A stretch of DNA of 64,000 nt from Saccharopolyspora_C sp047200635 (GTDB lineage: Bacteria; Actinomycetota; Actinomycetes; Mycobacteriales; Pseudonocardiaceae): NCBI RefSeq assembly GCF_047200635.1, contig NZ_JBJZOI010000025.1, forward strand, positions 1 to 64,000, written 5' to 3'. How positions within the stretch are numbered: the stretch's first letter is position 1; each line of letters opens with the position of its first letter. The notes below the pieces were generated by a model that worked only from the letters and a program-made list of their open reading frames with translations, was not told the origin of the DNA and did not search any database. Positions 26,709 through 35,402 of this stretch are shown here, piece after piece. The position numbers and the translations under genes are program-made.

Positions 26709-27782
26709 TCAACCGCCCGCGGTGGACCGGTCCGGCGAGCGCTCGCGCCACTCGGAGTGCTGGCGCTGCAACGCCTCCCACAGCCGGTTCAGCGGATGCC
26801 CGGCGTCGTGCCGCCGCAACTCCCCGGCCCGGGCGAACGCGCCGACGAGCACCTCCAGCTTCGGCTCCAGGTCGCCGAGCACGTCCAGCGCCCGCAGTCC
26901 GCGCCCGTCCGGCAGCCGGCCGTCCACCGCGGCCTCCGCGACGCCCCGGGTGACCAGCATGCAACCGTGCACCAGCCCGGAGCTCAGCAGCTCGAAGCCG
27001 TAGCGCACGTCGTCCACCTCGGCCACGAGGTTCAGGGCTCCCCGGTAGTCCGCGCCGAACCAGCCGCGCAGGAACTCCGCCACCAGGCCGCTGCCCGCGA
27101 CCACCAGCGGCAGCCGAGGCAGCGCGGCGGCCCGCACCGCCGATCCCGGCACCAGCCGCCGGTCCAGGTTCGTGACCAGGGTCAGCCCGCTGCGCCGCCA
27201 CTCCAGCACGTCCAGGCCCGGCGGTGCCGACCCGACGTCGGTGAGGGTGCTGCCGCAGACCAGGTCGACCTCGTTGGCGCGCAACGCCTCCAGGAGGTTC
27301 CGGGTCCGCAGGTGCACCACCTTGAGGTCGACGCCCTCGGTCCGGAAGTCCGCCGAGACCCGCTCCACCGCAGGGGTGAGGAAGCCGAGGGTGAAGCGCG
27401 TGGTGCCCACCCGCAGCGAGCCGCCCACGCGGCGCCGCGAGTCGGTGACGGCCTCCAACCAGTCGTCCAGCGTGTCGCGCGCCCGCTCGACCAGCGCCTC
27501 ACCGGTCTCGGTGAACAACGCGCTCTTGCCCCGCCCCTGCTTGAGCACGAGCGGCTCGCCGCACAGATCCCGGAAGTTGCGGTTGAGGGTGTCCAGCTGC
27601 TTCTGCACGCTCGACTGCTCGCGCCCGAGCAACCGGGCGGCGGCCAGCGCGGTTCCCTCCTGGTGCACCACGACCAGGGTGCGCAGCTGGTCCAGCGTCG
27701 TGTCCAGCAGGGGTTGCGGGGTGCGCACCCTCCGGTGCTCGGACTCGTCCGCTGCGATCTCGGGGGATCCGGATAACGACAT
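26709..27782 (-). CDS. LysR family transcriptional regulator
   Basis: A 357-aa regulator. The winged helix-turn-helix near residues 28-90 contains TLDQLRTLVVVHQEGTALAAA, RLLGREQSSVQKQL and RNFRDLCGEPLVLKQGRG. The substrate-binding domain begins GGSLRVGTTRFTLGFLTP. The ATG follows GGAAGGACGC; upstream frame is unsupported. It is divergent from the XRE regulator gene, with three CCCGGG-centred palindromes between. It lies upstream of the acylase gene on the same strand, about 240 bp away, so the acylase could be a target. The effector is unknown. Confidence 0.9.
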   Translation of the reverse strand: MSLSGSPEIAADESEHRRVRTPQPLLDTTLDQLRTLVVVHQEGTALAAARLLGREQSSVQKQLDTLNRNFRDLCGEPLVLKQGRGKSALFTETGEALVERARDTLDDWLEAVTDSRRRVGGSLRVGTTRFTLGFLTPAVERVSADFRTEGVDLKVVHLRTRNLLEALRANEVDLVCGSTLTDVGSAPPGLDVLEWRRSGLTLVTNLDRRLVPGSAVRAAALPRLPLVVAGSGLVAEFLRGWFGADYRGALNLVAEVDDVRYGFELLSSGLVHGCMLVTRGVAEAAVDGRLPDGRGLRALDVLGDLEPKLEVLVGAFARAGELRRHDAGHPLNRLWEALQRQHSEWRERSPDRSTAGG

Positions 27783-28164
27783 GCGTCCTTCCACGGGTGC
27801 GGCGATCGCCCGCTCCTGGTGCGACGACCGAGCACCGGGCGGCTGGCAGATCCTCCCCGGGGGAAGTCTATCCCCGGGAACTGATCTCGACTGCACGCCA
27901 CATGTTCCCCGGGATTGTTGGCCGATCCGCTGGAAACGCGGAACTCCGCCGTGCCAATCTGATCGCAGCGGCGCCGGGGGACGCCGCCGGGCATCCGGGG
28001 GGTCGGATGGCCTGGGGGATGCGCGGGGGCCCGGATTCCGGGTCCCCGCCTCCGCTTTCCGCTCCGGTCCGCGCATTCTCTCGACTCCGGAGACCGTGCC
28101 GGGACTGCCACTACTACCTGATCGAGCGACGATTTTTCCGGAGCGGAACCATATTCTGACGATC
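27783..28164. other. Divergent control region between lysR and xre genes
   Basis: 382 bases holding the palindrome cluster at 27854-27915 and an A+T-richer stretch (ACTACCTGATCGAGCGACGATTTTTCC) just upstream of the xre gene, probably its promoter. No gene is supported here. Confidence 0.5.
27854..27915. promoter_or_regulatory. Three CCCGGG-centred palindromes, candidate operators
   Basis: TCCCCGGGGGA (27854-27864), ATCCCCGGGAAC (27870-27881) and GTTCCCCGGGAT (27904-27915). The second and third are nearly inverted copies of each other. They lie 70-135 bp upstream of the LysR start, a usual place for LysR autoregulatory sites. This is inference from position and symmetry. Confidence 0.45.
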
Positions 28165-29019
28165 ATGTCGAACTCTCCTCGTGCCCGAGCACTGGCGGCC
28201 GAGGTACGCAAGGTGCGCAAGGACAGAGGGATCTCGCAGGGCGTGCTCGCCGAGCAGCTGGGCTGGAGCATCGCGAAGATCAGCAGGATCGAAACCGCCC
28301 AGCGCGGCATCGAGGGTCCGGACCTGGCGGCCGTGCTCGGTGCGCTGCGGGTGCGCGGCAAGCGTCGCGACCAGTTGCTGACGATGGCCGAGGAACTGGG
28401 CCGCCCGTCCTGGTGGGAGGCGATGGCCGGGCTGTCCGCGCACACCCGCGCCTGCATCGACGCCGAGCAGCGGGCCGCCCGGCTCGCCGAGCTCAGCCTG
28501 GGCTACGTGCCGATCCTGCTGCAGACCCGGGGCTACGCCACCGCGGTCTGCGGCGCGGCGGGCGGGAGCACCGGCGAGGTCGACGAGCAGGTCAACGTGC
28601 GGCAGGTGCGCCAGGGAATCCTGCACAAGGCGACGCCCGCCGAGTTCACCGCCTTCCTCGACGAATCGGTGCTGACCCGGCCGGTCGGCGGACCCGCGAT
28701 CATGAGCGGGCAGCTGCGGCACCTGCTGCGCTGCGCGGACACCGCCACCATCGCGGTCCGGGTGCTGCCCACCTACCTCGGGGTGCACGCGGGGCTGGCC
28801 GGGCCCTTCACGCTGATCGAGTTCGCCGACGGGGTGGCGACGGTGCTGGTCGAGAGCCAGGAGTGCGGGCTGCTGCTGGACGCCGAGGAGAAGGTCGCGG
28901 CGTTCCGGGAGTCGATCGACCGGTTGAGCCGGGTCGCGCTGAGCGCGGCGGACTCCCGCTCGTTGATCGCGGGTTACGCCGCGAAGTTCGAGGACCGCGT
29001 CGTGCGCCAGCCCGCCTGA
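28165..29019 (+). CDS. XRE family regulator with DUF5753 domain
   Basis: A 284-aa regulator. The N-terminal helix-turn-helix covers RKVRKDRGISQGVLAEQLGW and SIAKISRIETAQRGI. The C-terminal DUF5753 domain shows LSLGYVPILLQTRGYA, ILHKATPAEFTAFLDESVL, and LRHLLRCADTATIAVRVLP. Such proteins are abundant in Streptomyces and Pseudonocardiaceae and usually pair with a DUF397 gene; none follows here, and the next gene converges. The ATG start is 2 nt after GATC and has weak ribosome-binding complementarity. Confidence 0.93.
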   Translation: MSNSPRARALAAEVRKVRKDRGISQGVLAEQLGWSIAKISRIETAQRGIEGPDLAAVLGALRVRGKRRDQLLTMAEELGRPSWWEAMAGLSAHTRACIDAEQRAARLAELSLGYVPILLQTRGYATAVCGAAGGSTGEVDEQVNVRQVRQGILHKATPAEFTAFLDESVLTRPVGGPAIMSGQLRHLLRCADTATIAVRVLPTYLGVHAGLAGPFTLIEFADGVATVLVESQECGLLLDAEEKVAAFRESIDRLSRVALSAADSRSLIAGYAAKFEDRVVRQPA

Positions 29020-29027
29020 ACCGACGA

Positions 29028-29059
29028 AGCGGGGGCGATCGCTCAGGACCGCCCCCGCT
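29028..29059. terminator. Bidirectional terminator
   Basis: AGCGGGGGCG paired with CGCCCCCGCT around a 12-nt loop, between the convergent xre and serine protease genes. Confidence 0.8.
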
Positions 29060-29072
29060 CGAAGACCGCTGA

Positions 29073-29864
29073 TCAGCTGTTGATCTGCTCGGTCAGGACG
29101 TCGTTGTAGGCACCCACGCGGGCGTAGACGCCGGGCTTGCCCGGACGGGCGCAGCCCTCGCCCCAGGAGGTGACGCCGATCAGGCGGCCGTCGGCCACGA
29201 TCGGGCCGCCGGAGTCGCCCTGGCAGGCGTCGACGCCGCCCTCGGGCAGGCCCGCGCACACCATCGAGTCGGGGCTGTACTCGGCGTACCCCGCGGAGCA
29301 GTCGGCGTCCGAGCTCACCGGCACGGTCGCCTTCTGCAGGCTGTCGGAGGTGGAGCCGCCCTCGCTGGTGGTCCCCCAGCCGAGCACGGTGGCGTCGGTG
29401 CCGGCCTCGTAACCCGCGTCGTCCTCGGTCGCGAGCTCGACCGGGGCGCCGTCGACCGGCTCGGCCAGGGTCAGCACGGAGACGTCGAAGCCCTGGGTGG
29501 CATCGGTGTAGTCGGGGTGCACCCACACGTCGCTGACCTCGGAGACGGTGCCGCCGCTGCCGCTGATGTCCGTCTGGCCGCTGAGCACGTTGATCTCGCT
29601 GGGCTGCGAGCCCGTGGTGCAGTGCGCGGCGGTGACGACCTTGGTCTCGGAGACCAGCGAACCACCGCAGAACTGCTGCCCGTCCGGTGTCAGCAGCGCC
29701 ACCACGAAGGGGTGGTCGGCGATGTCGGCGTCCTCCCCACCGACGACGTACGGGGTGACGTCGGCGGGTTCGGCCTGGGCGGCCGAAACGGAGACGCCGG
29801 CGGCGGCGGACAGGGCGACGGCGGTGATCCCGGCGAATCGGGCCAGGCGACGGGCAGCGAGCAT
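29073..29864 (-). CDS. Secreted trypsin-like serine protease (S1 family)
   Basis: A 263-aa exported protease. Signal peptide: about residues 1-32 (LAARRLARFAGITAVALSAAAG). A short propeptide ends before the mature VVGGEDA. The catalytic triad is His in VVTAAHCTTG, Asp in GFDVSVL and Ser in CQGDSGGPI. The Asp in GVDACQGDSGG, six residues before the Ser, predicts trypsin specificity (Lys/Arg). Cysteines are placed for three disulfides. The ATG at 29864 follows GAGGAG. Confidence 0.95.
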   Translation of the reverse strand: MLAARRLARFAGITAVALSAAAGVSVSAAQAEPADVTPYVVGGEDADIADHPFVVALLTPDGQQFCGGSLVSETKVVTAAHCTTGSQPSEINVLSGQTDISGSGGTVSEVSDVWVHPDYTDATQGFDVSVLTLAEPVDGAPVELATEDDAGYEAGTDATVLGWGTTSEGGSTSDSLQKATVPVSSDADCSAGYAEYSPDSMVCAGLPEGGVDACQGDSGGPIVADGRLIGVTSWGEGCARPGKPGVYARVGAYNDVLTEQINS

Positions 29865-30609
29865 CTTGAACTCCTCGATCTCGCGTCCGGGACGATGGGG
29901 CGGCCCGGACGTCATCGGTTGTCGGAGGGCCGGCGCGAACGGCCCCTCGGATTCCTCCACGAAACGGACTCGCCGGCCCGCCCCGCTGCCAAGAGGAATC
30001 TGGACCGCACCATAGGCATAACGGCATTCGGCTCAACAGTGCCGGTATTTGCCGTTTTCACAGTGGCCGTTCAGCAATGGCCAATTCGCCCGGACGGCGG
30101 TATTCCCCGGATCGGCGAACGCCGAATCTGCGGGAGAGGCGGCCGCGCGTCGCGGCAACAATCGGGGAATGTGCGGCCGCGGCCCCGGCGCGCCCCGAAC
30201 GCACCGGGGCCGCGGATCCACCGCGGCCGGTACTCCCGCCGGCCGCGGCACAGCCACCGGTCCCCGGACCGTGGCGAGCGCGCCCACCGGGCCCCGACAG
30301 CCACCGTGGCGAGCGCGCTGGCTCCGGTGTACCGAATGACCGCTGGAATATTCCAGAGCCATTCGGGCGAGCGCGCAGGGGCCGCGCGCCGCACCGGCCG
30401 GGCGACACCACCGCTGAGCAGGCCGAGCCCGGAAGATCACAGCTTGGTTGCAACACCGGCCGAAGACCTTCCCGGGACTGCTGCCGCCGGGGCCGGCCCG
30501 CCGTCGGCGCAGCGGTCTAGCACAGCGCGGACCGCAGCGGCACCCCGCACCGAGCCGACGCGGAGGAGCGCGGGGAATCCCCCCGGAAAATCGCCTCCCG
30601 CGGAACGGG

Positions 30610-30628
30610 AAACGTGATGATTACGTTT
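30610..30628. promoter_or_regulatory. 19-bp imperfect palindrome, candidate operator
   Basis: AAACGTGATGATTACGTTT: outer arms AAACGT/ACGTTT are perfect and the inner part is near-symmetric. It lies 16 bp upstream of a TTGACA -35 box, so it could be an activator or repressor site for the terpenoid operon. Inference. Confidence 0.5.
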
Positions 30629-30644
30629 TCTCGCCGCCCACTCC

Positions 30645-30674
30645 TTGACATCGACCCATAGATCAAATCACTAT
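30645..30674 (+). promoter_or_regulatory. Candidate sigma-70-type promoter of the terpenoid operon
   Basis: Consensus TTGACA at 30645-30650, an 18-nt spacer and CACTAT at 30669-30674. It lies about 90 nt upstream of the GTG start of the aminotransferase gene. The -35 box is perfect; the -10 keeps the second-position A and final T. Confidence 0.55.
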
Positions 30675-30761
30675 TCGTCGGACTTCTCCGGACGGGCCGC
30701 GCCGAAACGCGCGGGCCCCGCGCGGAGATGCGACGCCGCGGGCAAGACGGGAAGGCCGATC

Positions 30762-31775
30762 GTGACCTCAATTGTTCACCAGCTTTCTCTGAACGAGAAT
30801 TTCGCGCCCGCGCTGCCCGGTGTCCGGGAGGCCGCTGAGGGCACGCTGGGAACGCTGCACCTGACGCCGGATCCGTTCTCCACCGAGCTGGTGAAGCGGA
30901 TCGCGGCGCACCACGAGATCTCACCCGACCAGGTGCTGCCCGGCGTCGGCTCCGGCGCACTGCTGCAACAGTTCCTGCAGGTCAACGCCGGGCCGGGCAG
31001 CGAGGTCGTGCACCCGTGGCCGTCGTTCGAGATGTACCCGCTGCTGATCCGCAACGCCGGGGCGACGGCGGTGGGGGTGCCGCTGCGGGAATTCGAGCAC
31101 GACCTGGACGCGATGGCGGCCGCGGTCACGGAACGCACCCGAGTGGTTCTGCTGTGCAATCCGAACAACCCCACCGGCGCGGTGCTCTCCGCCGAGCAGA
31201 TCACCGACTTCCTCGGCCGCATTCCCGAGGGCGTGCACGTCGTGCTCGACGAGGCCTATCTCGACTTCGCCGATTCCGGGACGATCGCGAACGGCTTGGA
31301 ACTGCTCCGAACGGACGAGCGGTTGACGATCGCCCGGACCTTCTCCAAGTCCTACGGCCTGATCGCGCTGCGCGTCGGTTACCTCGTCGCGGCGGAACGG
31401 GTGCTGGCCCCGCTCAAGCCCGGCGCGATGTTCTTCCGAGTGAGCGCCCCCGCCCAGGCGGCGGCCGCAGCCGCGCTGGAAGCGACCGCGGTGATGCGCC
31501 GGCAGTGCGCGGAGGTCGCCGCCGAGCGCGACCGGTTGCGCGCGGGCCTGCGGGAACTCGGATTCGACGTACCGCCCAGCGGCGGGAACTTCCTGTGGCT
31601 GCCGCTCGGCGCGGACAGCGAAGCGTTCGTGCGGCACTGCGCGGCCGCGGGCATCGGGCTGCGCGTCACCGCGGAGCGGGGCGTGCGGCTCACCGTCGGT
31701 ACCCGGGAGGTCGACGACCTCGTGCTCGAAGTCGCGGGCGCGTTCGCCGCCGAGCGCGACGGGGCCGCCCGATGA
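30762..31775 (+). CDS. HisC-like PLP aminotransferase
   Basis: A 337-aa fold-I aminotransferase of the histidinol-phosphate aminotransferase group. Seen: LNENFAPALPGV (HisC-type N terminus), GVGSGALLQQF, CNPNNPTGAV, DEAYLDFA and the PLP-lysine motif FSKSYGLIALRVGY, with the C-terminal Arg in GVRLTVGT. As the first gene of a prenyl/terpene operon it is unlikely to be the histidine-pathway HisC. It may make or amino-modify the small acceptor that UbiA prenylates, which is inference. The GTG at 30762 follows GGGAAGG. The stop overlaps the next start (ATGA). Confidence 0.88.
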   Translation: MTSIVHQLSLNENFAPALPGVREAAEGTLGTLHLTPDPFSTELVKRIAAHHEISPDQVLPGVGSGALLQQFLQVNAGPGSEVVHPWPSFEMYPLLIRNAGATAVGVPLREFEHDLDAMAAAVTERTRVVLLCNPNNPTGAVLSAEQITDFLGRIPEGVHVVLDEAYLDFADSGTIANGLELLRTDERLTIARTFSKSYGLIALRVGYLVAAERVLAPLKPGAMFFRVSAPAQAAAAAALEATAVMRRQCAEVAAERDRLRAGLRELGFDVPPSGGNFLWLPLGADSEAFVRHCAAAGIGLRVTAERGVRLTVGTREVDDLVLEVAGAFAAERDGAAR

Positions 31776-32776
31776 CGGCCGGGACGCCGGTGAGCCCGGC
31801 GGAGCTGCTGGCGAGTTCCGCCATCGCCGCCGAGCTGCGCGCCGAGCTGGAGCGCCGCTGGCCGGCCGAGGCGGACCACCTGGACGAGGTCTCGCGGTAC
31901 GCGCTGCTGGCACCGGGGAAGCTGCTGCGGCCGGTGATGCTGGTCGCCACCGCGGAAGCCGTCGGCGGGGACCGCGCGGAGGTGCTGGCTCCGGCCCTGA
32001 GCGTGGAGTACCTGCACGTGGCCTCGCTCGTGCACGACGACATCATCGACGGCGACGAGCTGCGCCGGGGCCGCCCCTCGGTGCCCGCCCGGTACGGCGT
32101 CCCGGACGCCATCGTCACCGGGGACGCGCTGATCCTGAGCCTGTTCGCCACCCTCGCCGAGTCCGGCTCGACCGCCGACCGGGTGCTCGCGGCGGTGCGG
32201 GCCGTCGCCGAAGCCGGGGTGGACCTGTGCCGCGGGCAGACCCTGGAGGCCGAGCTGCTGCGCGACGCGTCCTGCCCGCCGGAGCGCTACCGGCGGATGG
32301 CGGCGCTGAAGACGGGCGCGCTGTTCCGGGCCGCGTGCCGGGCGGGCGCGCTGCTCGGCGGTGGCACGTCCGAGCAGGTGGCGGCCGCCACCGGGTTCGC
32401 CGAGCGGGTAGGCGCGGCGTTCCAGATGCGCGACGACCTGCTGCCGTACCTGGCGGACGAGTCGGTCACCGGCAAGGGGGCCAGCAGCGACGCGGGCAAC
32501 ATGCGGCCGACCTTCCCGGTGATCGTCGGCTACGGGATGGCCGGCGCGGCGGATCGCGCGCTGCTGGCAGACGCGCTCAGCGGAGACCGCTCCCCCGCCG
32601 AGTCCTTCGCGCTGCTGCGGGAAGTCCTGGAGCGGCTGGGCGCGCTGCGCCGGGCCACCGAGCTGGCCGCCGACGAGATCCGGCTGGCGCACGAGGAGCT
32701 GGCCGCGCTCCCGGACTCGGAGGGGACCCGGTTGCTCGCGGCGGTGGCGACGCTCGCGATCGACCGGGACCGCTAG
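31772..32776 (+). CDS. Polyprenyl diphosphate synthase
   Basis: A 334-aa trans-isoprenyl diphosphate synthase condensing allylic diphosphates with IPP. Seen: GKLLRPVM (residues 50-57), first aspartate-rich motif HDDIID (Asp89, Asp90, Asp93) and KTGALF. The second Asp-rich region reads RDDLLPYLAD: Asp221 and Asp222 are present, but the usual third Asp of DDxxD is Pro225. Chain length is probably C15-C20; it supplies the UbiA prenyl donor. It is coupled by a 4-nt overlap to the aminotransferase gene. Low Lys and high Arg, like its neighbours. Confidence 0.92.
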   Translation: MTAGTPVSPAELLASSAIAAELRAELERRWPAEADHLDEVSRYALLAPGKLLRPVMLVATAEAVGGDRAEVLAPALSVEYLHVASLVHDDIIDGDELRRGRPSVPARYGVPDAIVTGDALILSLFATLAESGSTADRVLAAVRAVAEAGVDLCRGQTLEAELLRDASCPPERYRRMAALKTGALFRAACRAGALLGGGTSEQVAAATGFAERVGAAFQMRDDLLPYLADESVTGKGASSDAGNMRPTFPVIVGYGMAGAADRALLADALSGDRSPAESFALLREVLERLGALRRATELAADEIRLAHEELAALPDSEGTRLLAAVATLAIDRDR

Positions 32777-32778
32777 CC

Positions 32779-33774
32779 GTGGCCGCGCCGGAGTCCTCCC
32801 CCACGACTTCCGCGCTGCGCGCCGGTCTCCGCGCGCACGTGGAGACCTGGCGGCCCTACACCACCTGCTACCCGGCGCTGGTCGGCGCGGCCGGGGCCGC
32901 GGTGGCCGGTGGCTGGGGCGTTCCGGCGCTCGCGGCGGCGGTGGTGCCCGCCCTGGGCTGGCTGTCCGGGCACTACCTGGGCGACTACTTCGACCGCGAG
33001 CTGGACGCCATCAGCAAGCCGCAGCGGCCCATCCCGTCCGGGCGGTTGTCGGCGCGCGCCGCGCTGGGCGGCGGCCTCGGGTGCGCGGCGGCGGCCGCGG
33101 TGCTCGCGTTGCTGGTGAACTGGCGCGCGGTGGTGCTGGTGCTGGCGGCGCTGGCCGGGATCGTGGCCTACAGCCGGTTCTGCAAGGCGCGCGGGCTCTC
33201 TGGGAACCTGGTGCGCGGCGCGCTCACCGCGTTGGCGCTGGCCACCGGATCGCTGCTGGCCACCGGTGGGGTCACCGGTGCGGTGCTGGTGTTCGCGCTG
33301 GTCTTCCTGGTGCACGACGCGGCGTCGAACCTGGTCGGCACGATCCGCGACGTGGACGGCGACCGGGCGGGTGGCTACGGCTCGGTGGCGGTGCGACGCG
33401 GGGTCCCGGCGGCGGTGCGGATCGCGTTCGGTCTGTACGCGGCGGGACTCCTGGCGGTGCTGGCGATGTCGTCGACGATGCTGGAGCAGGCGCCCTACTA
33501 CGTGTTCACGACGCTCGCGGCCTGCGCGGGGACGGCTGCGTTCTCGTTGCTGTTCGAGCACATCCGGGCGGTGCCCCCGCGCAAGGCGTTGCGGGCGCAC
33601 GAGATCCTCGTCGCGGAGCGGTTGGTGCTGGCCGGGGCGCTGATCGCGGGCAGCGCCGGGTGGTGGGCCGCGCTGGCGGTGCTGGTGCCCGCTCTGGTGT
33701 TCAGCCTCGGCACCCAATCGGCGTTGCGCGGCGGGCACGAGTTCCCCGCGGAGCGGGAGGCGGCCCGGCCATGA
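32779..33774 (+). CDS. UbiA family prenyltransferase
   Basis: A 331-aa membrane protein with about eight to nine helices. The first Asp-rich motif is GDYFDRELD (Asp69, Asp72, Asp76) followed by KPQRPIPSG; the second is RDVDGDRAGG (Asp192, Asp194, Asp196). Both bind Mg-prenyl diphosphate. It transfers the polyprenyl group to an acceptor, aromatic in most relatives. The acceptor is unknown; the operon aminotransferase may help make it. The GTG comes 2 nt after the preceding stop, and its stop overlaps the next ATG (ATGA). Confidence 0.93.
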   Translation: MAAPESSPTTSALRAGLRAHVETWRPYTTCYPALVGAAGAAVAGGWGVPALAAAVVPALGWLSGHYLGDYFDRELDAISKPQRPIPSGRLSARAALGGGLGCAAAAAVLALLVNWRAVVLVLAALAGIVAYSRFCKARGLSGNLVRGALTALALATGSLLATGGVTGAVLVFALVFLVHDAASNLVGTIRDVDGDRAGGYGSVAVRRGVPAAVRIAFGLYAAGLLAVLAMSSTMLEQAPYYVFTTLAACAGTAAFSLLFEHIRAVPPRKALRAHEILVAERLVLAGALIAGSAGWWAALAVLVPALVFSLGTQSALRGGHEFPAEREAARP

Positions 33775-35402
33775 CGACTTCGCGGGCGGAAGAGGTCTCG
33801 CACGCGATCGACACCGCGGCGGAGGCGGTGTTCGAGGCGCGCCGCCCCGACGGCGTGTTCGACTACGGCCGCCGCGCCTCGACGCTGAGCACGGCGAGCG
33901 CGGTGACCGCGCTGCACTGCTGCGATGCGCGCGGCTCGGCGGACCTGGTCGAGCGCGGGGCGGCCTGGCTGCGCGCGGCGCAGTCCGCCACCGGCGGCTG
34001 GAGCGCGCTGCCCGGCGGTCCGGACGAGGCGGGGCCGACCGCGGTGGCCTGCGCGACCCTGCAGCTGGTGGCTCCGGAAGCCGCGGCGAACCCGATCGCG
34101 GCCGGGCACCGCTGGATGCTGGAGCACGGCGGGCTGGACGCGCTCGCGCGCTCCGACATCGCGGCCTGCTGCCGCTGGTTCTACTCGCTCGTCGGCTGGC
34201 TCGACCCGGACCGGGTTCCCCTGGAACTGGTGGTGCCGCCCAGCAGGTTCCACCGCGCGCTCGACCTGCGGACGCCGGTGGCGTGCGCGCTGGTCCTGGC
34301 GCGGGCCGCGCGCGGGAACCAGCTGGAACGGCTGCTGGCGCGGGCGGGCGCCCCGCGTGCGGTGTCGCTGCTGCGCGGGCTCCAGGAGCACGTCGGCGGC
34401 GGATGGCACGAGGACCCGTGGGTCACCGGCCTGATCTGCGCGGGACTCGCGCGCGCCGGGTTCGGCGGTGAGCTGTTGCCCGGTGCGGTGGCCTGGCTGC
34501 GGGCGCGGGTGAACGCGGACGGTTCCTGGAACGACGCGGCGCCCGAGCTGACCTGGACGGCGGACGCGGCGAGCGGGCTGCTCGAAGCGGGCTTCGGCAC
34601 CGACGAGCGGCTGGTTCCCACCCGGGAGCTCCTGCTGCGCGATCAGCAGGACCGCCCGTGCCCCGCGTTCGGTTGCCCGGCGGGCTTCTGGGCCAGCTCG
34701 GGGCCGCGCGACTGGCCCGCCGCTCCGGAGACGGGCGCGATCACCTCGGTCCTGCGGCGGTTCCCCGGCGACCGATCCCGGGAGGCGGTGCGGCGCGGGG
34801 TGGAGTGGCTGTCCGCCCAGCAGGATTCGCGCGGTTCCTGGGGTCCCGTGCGCAACGCCCGCGTCCCGTGCCCGCACGTCACGGCGCAGTCGCTGGAGGC
34901 GCTGCTGGACTCCGGCGTGCCCGCCGAGGACCGCCGGGTGCGCCGGGCGGTGCGCTGGCTCCGCCGCGCCCAGCGGCCCGACGGAGGCTGGGACTCGCGC
35001 CGGTACCGGCCGCGCACGGCCACCACCTCGGCGGTGCTGCAGGTCCTGGTTCGCACCGGGCCGGAGGCGTCCACCGCCGTGCGCGCGGCGCGCGGCCTGC
35101 TGCTGCGGGCCCAGCTGCCCGACGGCTCGTGGTCCACCGGCGGCGGCGAGGAGCCGGGCACCGCCGAGGAGACCGCGTGGGCGCTCGGGGCGCTGCTGGC
35201 CGCCGGGGTCGCCCCCGAGGGAGCCGAGATCCGGCGCGGGGTGCAATGGCTGCTGGACGCCCGCCGCCCGACCGGGTCCTGGTCGGCGGCGCCCGTGACC
35301 GAGGGCGCGGGCCTCGGTGCGCGCCGCGCGAACCGCGCACTGGCCGACGGGTTGGCGCTGCGCGCGCTGGCCCGCTACCGCGACGCCGCTGGGAGGAACT
35401 GA
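33771..35402 (+). CDS. Class II terpene cyclase-like protein (squalene-hopene cyclase fold)
   Basis: A 543-aa protein with repeated QW-type motifs of the prenyltransferase/squalene cyclase toroid: AQSATGGWSAL (70-80), GGGWHEDPW (209-217), NADGSWNDA (248-256), RPDGGWDSR (402-410), LPDGSWSTG (449-457) and TGSWSAA (501-507). DGSWNDAAPELTWTAD matches the SHC segment DGSW...WVT. In my alignment by eye, the place of the catalytic DxDDT is taken by AAPET (317-321), so the usual acid Asp is absent. No signal peptide. It probably folds the prenyl chain, perhaps after epoxidation by the next gene product. It overlaps both neighbours. Confidence 0.8.
   Translation: MTTSRAEEVSHAIDTAAEAVFEARRPDGVFDYGRRASTLSTASAVTALHCCDARGSADLVERGAAWLRAAQSATGGWSALPGGPDEAGPTAVACATLQLVAPEAAANPIAAGHRWMLEHGGLDALARSDIAACCRWFYSLVGWLDPDRVPLELVVPPSRFHRALDLRTPVACALVLARAARGNQLERLLARAGAPRAVSLLRGLQEHVGGGWHEDPWVTGLICAGLARAGFGGELLPGAVAWLRARVNADGSWNDAAPELTWTADAASGLLEAGFGTDERLVPTRELLLRDQQDRPCPAFGCPAGFWASSGPRDWPAAPETGAITSVLRRFPGDRSREAVRRGVEWLSAQQDSRGSWGPVRNARVPCPHVTAQSLEALLDSGVPAEDRRVRRAVRWLRRAQRPDGGWDSRRYRPRTATTSAVLQVLVRTGPEASTAVRAARGLLLRAQLPDGSWSTGGGEEPGTAEETAWALGALLAAGVAPEGAEIRRGVQWLLDARRPTGSWSAAPVTEGAGLGARRANRALADGLALRALARYRDAAGRN

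Larger units (their letters stand above)
29865..30761. other. Long divergent non-coding region
   Basis: About 900 bases between the protease and the terpenoid operon. Two A+T-richer islands (about 30000-30090 and 30600-30690) stand out from the surrounding sequence. The second carries the operon promoter and a palindrome. The middle is Arg/Pro-coding in all frames and has no supportable gene or structured RNA that I can see. Confidence 0.5.

Noticed and set aside
29865..30644. Several overlapping 60-150-codon frames between the protease and the terpenoid operon
   Set aside because: All are Arg/Pro/Gly-rich in several overlapping frames, with no start signals or recognisable motifs.
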